Below, piece by piece: positions 47,176-57,935 of a stretch of DNA of 64,000 nucleotides. Location of the stretch: assembly GCA_017163975.1 (NCBI GenBank), contig JAFFSR010000346.1:1860501-1924500 (forward strand). The letters are read 5' to 3'. The position numbers and the translations under genes were made by a program. Position 1 is the stretch's first letter. Every line of letters begins with the position of its first letter. The DNA comes from Anastatus disparis (lineage: Eukaryota > Arthropoda > Insecta > Hymenoptera > Eupelmidae). The notes under the pieces were generated by a model. The model did not search any database, was not told where the DNA came from, and saw nothing but the letters and a program-made list of their open reading frames with translations.

Positions 47176-47774
47176 GAAGCCTTAGTAAGGTCATAAACAT
47201 CTTTTTATTGCACTCAAAGTCTTGATATTTTAAAATATCGAAAGCGACTAATTTTCAGATGCATTAAAATTCAATAATTTTGTATAAAAACATTTTCTAT
47301 AGGCTTAGATTTAAAATTAGAAATGCCCTCTGCAGGATCAAAAACATCTTTTTATTGTGTTTAAAGAAATGATGGTTACAAATCGCAAGAGCGACTAATT
47401 TACAGATGCATTACAATCATAAAAATTCGCATAAAATCATCTTGGAGGGCTAAGATCACTGGATTTTCGTAACGACAATATCCTCAAAGTCTCTGTAGCA
47501 TTACGAACATCTTTTTATTTTGTAGTCTTGATGGTTAGAAATCTTAAGAGCGGCTAATTTCCAGATGCATCACAATTATGAAAATTTGCATTTGAATAAT
47601 TTGACGAAATCCTTAAAGACTTTGTAGGATAAGAATCATCTTTTTATTGCGTTCAAAGTCTCAAAGGTTTCAAATATCATGAGTGATGAATTTCCAGTCG
47701 CAATCAAATACTTACAGAAGAAATGATTTGGGTTGCAGAGATAGAAGGATTACTAAAGCGACAAAATCCTTTAA

Positions 47775-48358
47775 GCCTCGGTATGCATGGTGGTCTTCGA
47801 ATAATTTTGACCATAAAGTTTTTGCACTTCAGATTTTTTCCTTTCGGATATAATTCTAGACACATTTACGATCAAATCCCAACAAAAACCAAAATCGAAG
47901 AATGAGCACTTTTTTATTTATCCAAATTTTATTTTATATATGTTTTTTCTAAAAAAAAATTGTTTTATTTATAATTTATGAGCTCAATTTCTAGAATGCC
48001 GTTTTCGAATAGATGTAAAAATTATTCACACATTTTAAGCAAATATTATTGTTAATACTACATTCAGAATAATCTAAAGTTACACTGTTAAAAATATATG
48101 CATGAAATTTAACGTGAATGTACTGGAAGCAAATTTCACGTGAATGCATTAAATACAATTTAATGTGAATACATGATTCTCCATGCATTATGCTTAAAAT
48201 TTCATGTGTAAGCGAATTAGATTTAACGTAACTCTGTTCAGAAAAAATTTAATATACTTAGTCAAGTTTTAATGTAGAAATGGTGTATATTTGTAGCACA
48301 AATACATTGAATTTAATACTTTTTGAATTTGCAATTAAAATAATGTTTATATAAACTG
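47775..48358. other. AT-rich spacer, nothing recognised
   Basis: Short repeated TTCACGTGAATG-type motifs at 48085-48160, but no gene or element ends. Confidence 0.5.
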
Positions 48359-48688
48359 CAGTTCAGGTACTTTTGCCCACCCTAGACTAAAATTATGAGA
48401 AATTTTTGTATCCCGATAAAAAATTATCGTACGGAGCTCTACAAGGTCTCATTTTAAAGGTTTAGTAGAAACATTTAAAATGGAAGAGGTAACATTAACA
48501 TTTTTCCATTTTTTATAGGTTTTATGACGTCATAATAAAAAAAAATTTTCAATTTTTCTTTCAGAACTTTGATGCGATTTCTGTTTATAGGTGATTGTTG
48601 TATTAAAAAACTACAACCACCATTTGAAAGCTCTTTCAAAAAACTACAAAATCCATGGTCGATAAATTTTTTTAAACATTTATTTTAA

Positions 48689-49031
48689 GAGGTATATGCG
48701 GCATTACACAAGAATAATGGTTTTTGTAAAAGTAGTTCTAGCTCTGCAGATTTTGAGCTTACGGAAAAATTGTAATACGAAAAAATTTTGCATTTAGTAA
48801 AAACAATCAATGTGTCAGGTTCTAAAATAAAATTAAAAACAAATTTTATTTTTCATTTTTTTATTATAAAAAATTTTTTTATTTCATATGTATTTAGGCA
48901 AAATAGAAAAAAATGAATAAGTAAGAACAAAAAAACGTTTTGTCATACAATTTTTCTGTAAACTCAAAACCTACAGAGCTACAACTACTTTTACAAGAAC
49001 TATTATTCTTGTGTAATACCGCATATACCTC
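48689..49031. mobile_element. TTAA MITE, family E
   Basis: TTAA at 48685-48688 and 49032-49035. Both ends read GAGGTATATGCGGCATTACA inward and the halves are inverted copies. It lies at the centre of the mariner-type palindrome. Confidence 0.9.
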
Positions 49032-49035
49032 TTAA

Positions 49036-49420
49036 GAGCAGGCCGGACTCGCTGTCCTTGTCTAATTAGCATTTTTGTTATTTATTCAAGTTTTAATCGG
49101 TGTATCTTCAAATTAAAGGTCGAGCGCAATAGATATTATTATTATGAACATCTATGCACAAGAAAAAAAATATCTACCGGTTTGTTTTTGAGAAAAGTAA
49201 GTAACGCCAAAGTAAAAGTTTATGTTTATAATATTTTCGCGTTACTTACTTTTCTCAAAAACAAACCGGTAGATATTTTTTTTCTTGTGCATAGATGTTC
49301 ATAATAATAATATCTATTGCGCTCGACCTTTAATTATAAGATACACCCATTAAAACTTGAGTAAATAACAAACAACTCAATTGTTACTCGGTCGGTATCA
49401 GGTTCTACTCCGGCCTACCG
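49036..49420. mobile_element. TTAA MITE, family B, inverted, abutting family E
   Basis: Shares TTAA 49032-49035 with family E and ends before TTAA 49421-49424. Ends GAGCAGGCCGGACTCGC and, inward, CGGTAGGCCGGAGTAG. Confidence 0.9.
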
Positions 49421-49762
49421 TTAAAATAAATGTTTAAAAAAATTTATCGACCATGGATTTTGTAGTTTTTTGAAAGAGCTTTCAAATGGTAGTCGTAGTT
49501 TTTTAATACGACAATCACTCATAAAAAGAAATTACATCAAAGTTCTGAAAGATAAATTGAAAATTTTTTTTTTATCATGACGTCATAAAACCCATAAAAA
49601 ATGGAAAAATGTTAATGTTACCTCTTTCATTTTAAAGGTTTCTACAAAACCTTCAACATGAGACCTTGTAGAGCTCCGTACGATAATTTTTTATCGAGAT
49701 ACAAAACTTTAAATTTTTCATAATTTTAGTCTAGGGTGGGCAAAAGTACCTGGACTGTAGTG

Positions 49763-50230
49763 TATTAATTTTCATTTATTAAAGATTAAACTTTATATGC
49801 AACTGTAGTAAAATTTAAGTGATTTGATTCAACAATAATTTTATGCTGAAACTTATGTACTTTGCCAAAGATTCTTTTAAATTCTATTTTATTAATTATT
49901 ATATGATAATAATTGAATTATTAAATTATTATTTAGAATATCAAACGTAAAATATAGAAATATATAAAACATAAAATATAACAATATATAAAATATAGAA
50001 ATATATAAAATAGTAAATATAAAATAAATTATTATAATTTATTATTTCTCTAATAATAAGAATGGCTTCTTAATTTCAATATTTCATATTCTAAGTGCAA
50101 AATTGCATTATTATGACTTAGGGGAGCAAGTTTAACGACGTATGTTAATCCACCATAGAATTATTTATAATACGTTGATTAATATTTTCGGTATAATTTA
50201 ATTATATTTATTAAATTCATATTGACACAA
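49763..50230. other. AT-rich spacer, nothing recognised
   Basis: Contains AATATATAAAATATAG short repeats near 49940-50020. No gene supported. Confidence 0.5.
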
Positions 50231-50450
50231 TTAACATTATAACGCAGAAAGCGCATAAAAACGCATGAAAAAATTTTTGACCTTACCGAGGCTCGAACCC
50301 ACAACCTTTGGGTTACGAGGCATCACCGCTATCTGTTACGCTACGCTACGCTTGACATGTAAAATAATAATTTTATATATTTACAGTACTACGATAATTT
50401 TTTTATTTATATTATTTTTGACATTTGTAAAAGATGAAATAATTAATTAA
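50231..50450 (-). repeat. tRNA-like SINE-type repeat, copy 2
   Basis: Minus strand: A-box-like TAGCGTAACAGATAGCG (50327-50343), B-box-like GGGTTCGAGCC (50290-50300), with CCTCGTAACCC in the anticodon region. Flanks TTAACATTAT, ACGCATAAAA and ACATTTGTAAAA are shared with copy 1 at 11119-11350. A short plus-strand open frame over it is incidental. Confidence 0.65.
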
Positions 50451-50762
50451 GAGGAGGTCACGTATCTCCGTCCTTTTCTAACTAAAGAATTAATTTTTAG
50501 CAAAAACTAATAACTTTAGCAAAAAATAAAAAAAAGCCGCATCTCGTAACAAAAAATTCAAATTTTTTTTGATGAGAAAGAATTAATTTTATTGCTTCGT
50601 TTTTAAGGAAACCTTGGAAAATGAAATTGTTTACTCTAACCTCTATGTTTTAAGTTTTTCAAGGTTTTCTTAAAAACAAAGCGATAAAATTAATTCTTTC
50701 TGATTAAAGAAAATATTGCTTTTTTTATATGAGATGCACGTTCTCTTCATTTTTTGCTAAAA
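50451..50762. mobile_element. Family A MITE, right end missing
   Basis: Starts after TTAA 50447-50450 with GAGGAGGTCACGTATCTCC and is recognisable to CATTTTTTGCTAAAATTCAC. The terminal ~65 bp and the second TTAA are gone. Confidence 0.85.
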
Positions 50763-51242
50763 TTCACGTCTATTACGCTGGCACAGTAGACGTGTTATTT
50801 TATGTAATTTTAACTCCTCCTCAGGTAATCCATCAGAAATCCTCTAATTTTTCCTTGTTTTTATAACATTATTTAACGTTGTTTTAGCTCTTCCTCAGCT
50901 CATCCTCCTTATTCCTTAAATCATATGTAGAGACGATTAATTAAGAAACATATTAACTTATGTCAGGACATTTAATTAAATCGTGACTAACATTTTCATT
51001 AAATTAAAAAAACTATTACCTGTTCATTTACTAATAAACTTTTATAAATAAATGTCATTGTCTAAGCTACTGAAGCTAAAGGGTAGTTATATAGAATTTA
51101 ATCAGAATAAAAATTCAATTTATATTCAAATATTGAATAATTTTTTTTAATAAACAATAAAGTAATGCATAAATGACTTGCATATTTTAATTTATAATAT
51201 TCATCCCTTGCAATGTAATATATTTTTCATCATATTTTATCC
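50763..51242. other. Spacer, nothing recognised
   Basis: AT-rich, with GCTCTTCCTCAGCTCATCC-like short motifs near 50815 and 50887. No gene or element ends. Confidence 0.5.
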
Positions 51243-51246
51243 TTAA

Positions 51247-51834
51247 GAGCAGGCCGGATTCGCTGTCCTTGTCTAATTGGCATTTTTGTTATTTACTCGT
51301 CTATGAGCATTTTAATACTATCTGAAGCGTCACAGATCATATAGGATGGTAGAAAGAATAATTTATTAATTTGGCTCAACGTAAATCTTGCCTTTAACCT
51401 TTATTTTTATTTTGAATCCAATACATCGATAATTATAATATTTCCCTTAAGAGCAGGCCGGATTCGCTGTCCTTGTCTAATTGGCATTTTTGTTATTTAC
51501 TCAAGTATTAATCGGTGTATCTGCAAATTGAAGGTTAAGCGCAATAGATATTATTATTACAAATATTTATGCACAAGAAAAAAAAAATCTATCGCTTTGT
51601 TTTTGAGAAAAGTAAGGAACGCGAAAATATTATAAACATAATCTTTTACTTCGGCGTTCCTTACTTTTCTCAAAAACAAATCGGTAGATTTTTTTTTCTT
51701 GTGCATAGATATTCATAATAATAATATCTATTGCGATCAACCTTTATTTTGAAGATACAGCGATTGATACTTGAGTAAATAACAAACAACTCAATTGTTA
51801 CTCGGTCGGTATCAGGTTCTACTCCGGCCTGCCG
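51247..51834. mobile_element. Composite family B MITE carrying a Polinton-region segment
   Basis: Flanked by TTAA at 51243-51246 and 51835-51838. It consists of 52 bp of a family B end (GAGCAGGCCGGATTCGC...), then 148-150 bp that is the reverse complement of 33090-33239, then TTAA (51447-51450) and a complete inverted family B copy (51451-51834) matching 32702-33085. The outermost ends are both family B ends, so the whole could have moved as one unit. Confidence 0.85.
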
Positions 51835-52005
51835 TTAATAGAAAAAACACATAAATTTTATTTATTTGTAATAATAGTGTATTTATATATTTATTTGAAT
51901 GTATCTTATAGTTACCAATCTATATTATTAGGAATCATTTATATGTAACACCGTGCACCAATATGCAATGATATGACGGCGAGGAATTGTCTTTATTGTT
52001 ATTAA

Positions 52006-52390
52006 CAGCAGGCCGGAGTAGAACCTGATACCGACCGAGTAACAATTAAGTTGTTTGTTATTTACTCAAGTATTAATCGGTGTATCTTCAAAATAAAGGT
52101 TGATCGCAATAGATATTATTATTATGAATATCTATGCACAAGAAAAAAAAAATCTACCGATTTGTTTTTGAGAAAAGTAAGGAACGCTGAAGTAAAAGAT
52201 TATGTTTATAATATTTTCGCGTTCCTTACTTTTCTCAAAAACAAAGCGATAGATTTTTTTTTTCTTGTGCATAAATATTTGTAATAATAATATCTATTGC
52301 GCTTAACCTTCAATTTGCAGATACACCGATTAATACTTGAGTAAATAACAAAAATGCCAATTAGACAAGGACAGCGAATCCGGCCTGCTC
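52006..52390. mobile_element. TTAA MITE, family B
   Basis: TTAA at 52002-52005 and 52391-52394. Ends CAGCAGGCCGGAGTAG and, inward, GAGCAGGCCGGATTCGC. Very close to the 32702 copy; the open frames through both are near-identical and not genes. Confidence 0.92.
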
Positions 52391-52394
52391 TTAA

Positions 52395-52890
52395 AATCAA
52401 TCTTTTAACAATATATTTTTGTATTTGTTTACGCTTAAATGATTTAAATGTTTATAAAGTTATTTATTAATAGAAGTATTAAGATTTCTATTTCAATAAA
52501 AATTCAATTAGAGTAGAATTATTAATATTAAATATGGTATGTTACTGGATTAACTGATAAAAGAAACTTGATTTTAATATTTTACGAGCTTAATTTACCT
52601 CGCCTCTAACATCGCTCGGTTAAATTTTTTGAATTAAATTATATGAATATGTATAAATAAGCTAATTTAAAAGTCAAAAAAATTGCCTGAATTCATAAAT
52701 TTTTATATTGCAGTTCTGTTTAAAATTTAGTTTCTATATACTTGAAAAAAAGAATTAATTAAAGTTCCAATATGCATAAAAATTGTTTAAATACAAATCA
52801 TATCATCATGATTAATTCAAAATTTGTTTTACCGAATTCCATTTAAATTAATGAAAAAATATGATAGGAATTCATTTCTTTTAATCATGT
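52395..52890. other. AT-rich spacer, nothing recognised
   Basis: No supported gene or repeat. Confidence 0.5.
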
Positions 52891-52894
52891 GTTT

Positions 52895-53335
52895 CAGACA
52901 AAGCGACGGAGATAAAGAAACGGAGACGTACGAACGGAGACGAAGAGACAAAGACACAGAGTCGGGGAGAAAGACAGAGAGATGAAAACAGAGAGACATA
53001 GATGGAAAGACGAAAACGGAGAGACGAAAACGGAGCGATGAAGACGAAGAGACATAGACAGAAGGACGATGAGACGAAAAAGGAGAGACAAAGACAGAGA
53101 GACAGAGTGACGAAGATGGAGAGACGAGAAGACGGAGACAAAGAGGCAGAGGTGGAGAGGCAAATGTTGTGTATGTGTATTCGTATGTTTGTATGTGTTA
53201 ATGCGCATAAGTGTATGTGTATGTGAGTATGTGTTTATGTGTATAAGTGACTGTGTTTATGTGTACTTGTGTATGTGACATGTATATGTGAAAATGTACG
53301 TGGGAATATACATATGTGTGTGTGTGCGTGCGTGC

Positions 53336-53369
<34 letters not shown>

Positions 53370-53420
53370 GTGCATGTGCGTATATGTATGTGTACGTATA
53401 TATATGTGTAGGTGTATGCG

Positions 53421-53460
<40 letters not shown>
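52895..53460. repeat. GAGACGGA-rich then TG/TA-rich simple sequence
   Basis: 52895-53160 is a degenerate purine repeat (GACGGAGAGACGAAGACAGA-like), and 53170-53460 a TGTGTATG/(GT)n/(TA)n tract. A related purine-then-TGTA stretch occurs at 55255-55370. Open frames in it on both strands are composition artefacts. Confidence 0.9.
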
Positions 53461-53463
<3 letters not shown>

Positions 53464-54247
53464 TGCCGTCCATAAATTCGGGATCACTCAGAGGAAAAAA
53501 TTGCTGGAGAAAAATCGCAATAACTCGGTAAATATAGGTCGTATAGAAATTCTAAAAAAAACGATTTTAAAGTACTCCTCAAGAGCTTTAAAAACGCTGT
53601 ATTATATTATTTTAAAAGTTTTTTTATGGTATTAAAAAATTACTTAAAAATAAACATTTTTGCCAATTTTTAAATTTTAGATTCGCTCACACCGTTTTTC
53701 GAGTATAAGAGAAAAAATCTGAAAAAAATATAATTTAAAGTACTCTAAAAGAGCTTTAATTTGCATTTTTTAAAAATTTTTTACAATGATTTTCCGTCAA
53801 GATATGAAGTTTTAAAGTTGGGCATTTTTGGTGTTTTTTGCAGAAAAATGGCCAATTTTCTGAAAAAAACATCAAAAATGCCTATCTTTAAAGCTTTATA
53901 ACTTGACGAAAAATCATTGTAAAAAATTTAAAAAAAATGCAAATTAAAGCTCTTTTAGAGTACTTTAAATTATATTTTTTTCAGATTTTTTTATCTTATA
54001 CTCGAAAAACGGTGTGAGCGAATCTAAAATTTAAAAAATTGGCAAAAAATGTTTATTTTTAAGTAATTTTTTTAATACCATAAAAAAAACTTTTAAAATA
54101 ATATAATACAGCGTTTTTAAAGCTCTTGAGGAGTACTTTAAAATCGTTTTTTTTAGAATTTCTATACGACCTATATTTACCGAGCTATTGCGATTTTTCT
54201 CCAGCAATTTTTTCCTCTGAGTGATCCCGAATTTATGGACGGCACTG
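53461..54247. mobile_element. Near-perfect 787-bp mariner-type palindrome
   Basis: Both ends read CAGTGCCGTCCATAAATTCG inward and each is flanked by TA within a (TA)n tract. The two ~390-bp arms are near-identical inverted copies meeting near 53850 (GCAGAAAAATGGCCAATTTT). No transposase. The CAGTG terminus with TA flanks fits Tc1/mariner. Confidence 0.9.
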
Positions 54248-54279
<32 letters not shown>

Positions 54280-54412
54280 TCAATCCACGTCAAACGGATA
54301 ATGGCACTCTACTTTCTTTTGCAATGTGGCGATTTTGAAAATTCAAAATGGCGGCTCTAATATGGTGGCTCAAACCTAGAGATTTCATAAAAAATTTTCG
54401 AAAATTGATTTT

Positions 54413-55250
54413 AATTCATTCAAATGTGATTATAGGTATTTTTTTATATCAGAAAAGAATTCAGCGTTCAATTTTACATAGAAATATAGTATTGCACTTG
54501 AGGTAAAAAAAATTTACAATGTCATCGGAAGGTCATATGAAATAATGGTTATTTCTCGAATTACTTATTGATCAATGTTGATTAGTGAGGAAATGAAGAT
54601 ACTGATAGATAACTCGAGTCACTGAATCCAAGTCTGATGTCCGCTTAACCCTATAGGGTATACAAGATCTCCATCAAGGTCATTCAAAGGTCAAATCGCA
54701 AATACCTTTTATTATTTGATAAGATTAGGACACCTTCAAGTTTAACGTGTCGCTGAATCCGAATCCGGGGTATGTTGGAGTGTCAAACGACGTAATTACG
54801 TAAAAATTAATTAAATATTGACCAACAGAAAATTTTTGTTCTCCAAGAAACCACGGTTTGAAACGAATTTTCTGTAATTACGTCGTATGACACTCCAACG
54901 GGCCTCGAGTTTGGACCCAGCATTACGTAAAACTTATAGGAGTCTTAATCTTATAAAATAATAAAAGATGTTCGCGATTTGACCTTCAAATGACCTTGAT
55001 GGAGACTGGTAGGGTTAAGCGGATATCAGATTTGGATTCAGTGACTCGAGTTACCTATCAGTATCTTCATTCCCTCACGAATCAACATTGATCAATAAGT
55101 AATTCGAGAAATAACTATTATTTCCCGATATAACCTACCGATGACATTGTAAATTTTTTTACCTTGAGTGCAATACTATATTCCCATGTAAAATTAAACG
55201 CTGAATTGATTTCTGATATAAAAAAATACGTATAATCACATTCGGAATTA
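54413..55250. mobile_element. Large foldback element, class unknown
   Basis: The left arm (AAATGTGATTATAGGTATTT ... GAATTACTTATTGATCAATG ... GTCACTGAATCC) is mirrored on the right (ending ATACGTATAATCACATTCGG). The centre is near 54835 (AATTACGTC pairs). Arms are about 400 bp with moderate divergence, older than the 53461 palindrome. Terminal duplication not identified. 54270-54412, with AATGGCGGCTCTAATATGG, is not mirrored. Confidence 0.8.
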
Positions 55251-55254
55251 GGAG

Positions 55255-55380
55255 AAACAGAGACGGAGACGAAGAGATGATGACGGAGACAGAGTGACGG
55301 ATATTGTGTATATGTGTATGTGTATGGTAAAGGTGCACGTGTGTATGTGTATGTATGTATATGACAATAATGCATAAGAT
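55255..55380. repeat. Purine and TGTA simple repeat
   Basis: GAGACGGAGACGAAGAGATG followed by TGTATATGTGTATG. Resembles 52895-53460, suggesting the two palindromes between them landed in, or duplicated with, one simple-sequence block. Confidence 0.75.
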
Positions 55381-55875
55381 ATTCAGTAAGAAAAAAAAAG
55401 TCATAATTCTTCACTTTAGTATAATAGCAGTAATAGTAATAATTTGAATTGATTATTTTATTAAACACATATTCTTTCAGTAACAAAGACAAAATTTTTC
55501 TATTATAATGGATCTAATCTCAAAATATTTTTGAATGGCATGATAATACGATTTGGTTTCAAGAGATATATAAGTACCGATGGTATAAGTTTATGATTCC
55601 ATATACTGGTAAGGGTAGTTAATTTAAAGTTTAATACAGAAGTTGTTACTTTTCATAAAATATTCATTGATGCATACAGTTTAATTCTAATTTATTAAAA
55701 TTATAAAAATTATAGTGTAAAGAATAGTTTTTAGAATTATAAATTGCATCGTACGCCAACATATATACCTTGGTATTCAAAAATATCGAAATACATAGAA
55801 ATATATTTATAATGAAAAAATTTATAGATTTCATGATTCAAGTGAATAATAAATAATTTATTAATGCTATAGATA
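55381..55875. other. AT-rich spacer, nothing recognised
   Basis: No supported gene or repeat. Confidence 0.5.
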
Positions 55876-56175
55876 TTAATGATATCTTATACTTATTATT
55901 GATGCATAATATTCTACATTTATATGACAATTGTGTTTTTCAAGTAATGTTGAATTATATGGTACTAACATTAAGTTATCAAATTTTATTTGTTCATCAA
56001 TTTTTTTGTTATAATAATAGTTTTTTGATTTACCATTTTTTCTTTTGCATTTTGGGAAACCATTATTAAAAAAAATAATTAAGTTACAAAACGTATTCAA
56101 AAAAATTTTTTTAAATTTACTATTTTTTAAATCATAACAAAGTGTCTCTGGACCATGTAACGTATATTTTAACAT
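55876..56175 (-). pseudogene. Helitron Rep-domain fragment
   Basis: Minus-strand frame of 99 codons with LHGPETLCYD near the start, NGFPKCKRKNGKSK in the middle and LMLVPYNSTLLEKHNCHINVE near the end. This is the pattern found between the HUH motif and the paired tyrosines of Helitron Rep (compare VVPYDPYLLLKFNAHINV in the 3041-6476 copy). The HUH motif and tyrosines themselves are not present. Truncated at both ends. Confidence 0.75.
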
Positions 56176-56204
56176 AAATAAATCTTTCTCGACGTAAATT
56201 AAAT

Positions 56205-56256
56205 TAAATATTGGGGTTTGGCGAGTGGAGCGGGCAGAGGGTACCTCCCCCCCTAG
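56205..56256 (+). mobile_element. Helitron 3' terminus
   Basis: GAGGGTACCTC can form a hairpin, followed by CCCCC and CTAG (56253-56256), then T of a TA tract. It is related to the minus-strand terminus at 19715 (shared GGCGAG..G and GGTACC core). Its orientation is opposite to the neighbouring Rep fragment, so they are not parts of one intact element. Confidence 0.6.
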
Positions 56257-56262
<6 letters not shown>

Positions 56263-56287
<25 letters not shown>

Positions 56288-56557
56288 GCATATATTTATT
56301 CAAAAAATGAATTAAAGAAAGATCTTAGTTCTGGAGATTGGTGATATATAATTTAGAATATTTTTTTGAAAAAATGTTCATGAATTATTAATTATTTTAA
56401 TTTATATTCAATTCACTGTATTATATTTAGATATTTTTACTCATAAATTTTTATGAGCTTTTTTCACCAATTGTTCTTTCTTATTTTGCAGTATTCTAAT
56501 AAAAAGTATAGATTTTTTAAACAATGAAATATCAGGAAATGGTACATTACATCACGA
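56263..56557. other. AT-rich spacer, nothing recognised
   Basis: TA/TATG tract at the left, otherwise featureless. Confidence 0.5.
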
Positions 56558-56650
56558 GTATGGAAAGGCTTTATTTACGAAACGAGAAGTTTACGGCCTG
56601 AGCCGAAGGTGAGAGTCGTATCGAGTTTCGTAGAAAAGTCTTTCCATACT
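56558..56650. repeat. Short inverted repeat
   Basis: AGTATGGAAAGGCTTTATTT at the left pairs with the complement ending CTTTCCATACT at 56650. The inner arms (ACGAAACGAG / TTTCGT) also pair. Might be a small MITE; ends not defined. Confidence 0.55.
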
Positions 56651-56779
56651 AGTTGCGTAGTGTATTTTTCGCCTTGAGAGATAAAAAAGAGCAACGAAGT
56701 TGCGATTTTAGGGTTTGAATGGTGAAAAAATTATAAGTCACATTCATTAGTTGTAAAAAAAATTTCAACAAGTGGTGGT

Positions 56780-57355
56780 GGCACATTTTTATTAGTTTCA
56801 TCCGAAAAAATACCCGTGTTTACAAAATCAAGAAGGCCTGGCAGATATCGAAAAAATAAAGGCCCTGAAGAATCAAATGTATCTACTGAAAATCAAACAG
56901 CAAATCAAGAATTTGTCAAAGAATTTCGAAAATACTCTTAGTTTGATGGTCGATTTCTTGGAATCGTTACGGTGACATCTGATGATTCGAAAGAAAATAT
57001 AAGGGCTGAATGTACGACATGTGATAATATAATCAGAGGAGAAGCTAAAGTATCTTCTAATTTTACAAATTACTTAAAGGTAATTTTAGATGATTGTTCC
57101 TTTTCTTTTTAAATAACTCCAGAGATACTAATTTTATTCTTTTAGAGATATCATAAATTAAATTATGATGAATATGTTGCTTATAAATTAACGAAAAAAG
57201 AAGAAAAAGATTCTGCAAAGCAGCTTGAACGAGCAACTTGTAAATTTTCTCAATCGAAATTTAAATTAAATGTCATCAACTTTATTCTGGATGGTCAATT
57301 ACCTGCAAAAGTAGTAGAAACAGCTAGTCTTAGAAAAATATTTGATGGTATTCAA

Positions 57356-57396
<41 letters not shown>

Positions 57397-57935
57397 GTGG
57401 TTAAAAAGCAAAATAACATAAGTCATATGCTTATGCAAAGGACTTATGTTGTTTTGCCTTTTGACCACAGATATATAATTATTGATTTGGAAATGAAAAT
57501 CAAAAAAGTTAAACTTAAACACATGTAACGCAAGAAAGCCATAAAAAACGTTAGTCAAATTCATAGAAATTCAATTCAAGAAATAAAGTCAGCTATAGCT
57601 TCTGCCACTTATATTTGTACAACAGCCGATGTTTGGACAAGTTCAAGTAGAAGATTTCTAGGTAATACGGTCTATTGGGTCATTATTTTTGTCAATCACT
57701 CATTTATTCATAATAAGATTCTTATTTTCACGTTTTTTTAAATGAAATTTTATTAATCACCTTTTTCTTTTAAAGATCGATCCAAACAGTACAAAAAAAA
57801 AGTCTGCTGCTCTAGCTTGTAGACGATTTCCTGGGACTCACTCTTTTGACATGATTGCTGAAAAGCTTTAATATAATAATATTAACAAAGAATTTGAAAT
57901 TCGCTAGGAACAACTTGAAGAAACTGTGTAACGTC
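56780..57935 (+). pseudogene. hAT-family transposase, truncated and interrupted
   Basis: A cut-and-paste transposase remnant. It has a BED-type zinc-finger region (AECTTCDNIIRGEAKVSSNF near 57009-57068, with later His). A probable intron (GTAATT at about 57078 to TTTTAG at 57145) joins to RYHKLNYDEYVAYKL. A stop at 57355 precedes a hairpin insertion. SATYICTTADVWTSSSRRFLG (57595-57663), around the first catalytic Asp, follows. The next conserved block (KKKSAALACRRFPGTHSFD) starts near 57790 after a second likely intron. The C-terminal dimerisation domain is absent. In-frame stops near 56940 and 57870 confirm decay. Confidence 0.82.
57395..57470. mobile_element. 76-bp hairpin element inside the hAT remnant
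   Basis: CTGTGGTTAAAAAGCAAAAT pairs with ATTTTGCCTTTTGACCACAG-like sequence at the right. Stem about 30 bp, loop CATATGCTTATGCAAAG. It is flanked by (TA)n on the left and ATATATAATTATTG on the right, with ATAATTAT repeated on both sides. A tiny MITE is likeliest; the hairpin also has miRNA-precursor dimensions. Confidence 0.65.

Larger units (their letters stand above)
42000..47770. repeat. Degenerate ~165-bp satellite in two opposed arms
   Basis: Monomers contain GCAATAAAAAGATGTTTCTG, CAGAGGCTTT and ATTTTGTCGCTCT in this orientation from about 42000 to 44180. From about 44200 to 47770 they appear as the complement (AACATCTTTTTATTGCG, GAGCGACAAAATCCTTAAAG). Spacing near 43806-44130 is about 165 bp. 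Copies are strongly diverged and interrupted by the MITEs listed separately. No coding region was recognised. Confidence 0.8.
48359..49762. mobile_element. Tc1/mariner-type palindromic element split by two MITEs
   Basis: Arms of about 330 bp start CAGTTCAGGTACTTTTGCCC (left) and, inward from the right, CAGTCCAGGTACTTTTGCCC; the right flank is TA. The arms meet at a perfect centre CATTTATTTTAAAATAAATG, whose TTAA is occupied by the MITEs at 48689-49031 and 49036-49420. No transposase is present. Assignment to Tc1/mariner rests on the CAGT start and the TA flank. Confidence 0.85.

Noticed and set aside
53198..53635. His/Thr-rich and Val/Cys-rich frames
   Set aside because: Both arise from GT/TA simple sequence and extend into the mariner-type palindrome.
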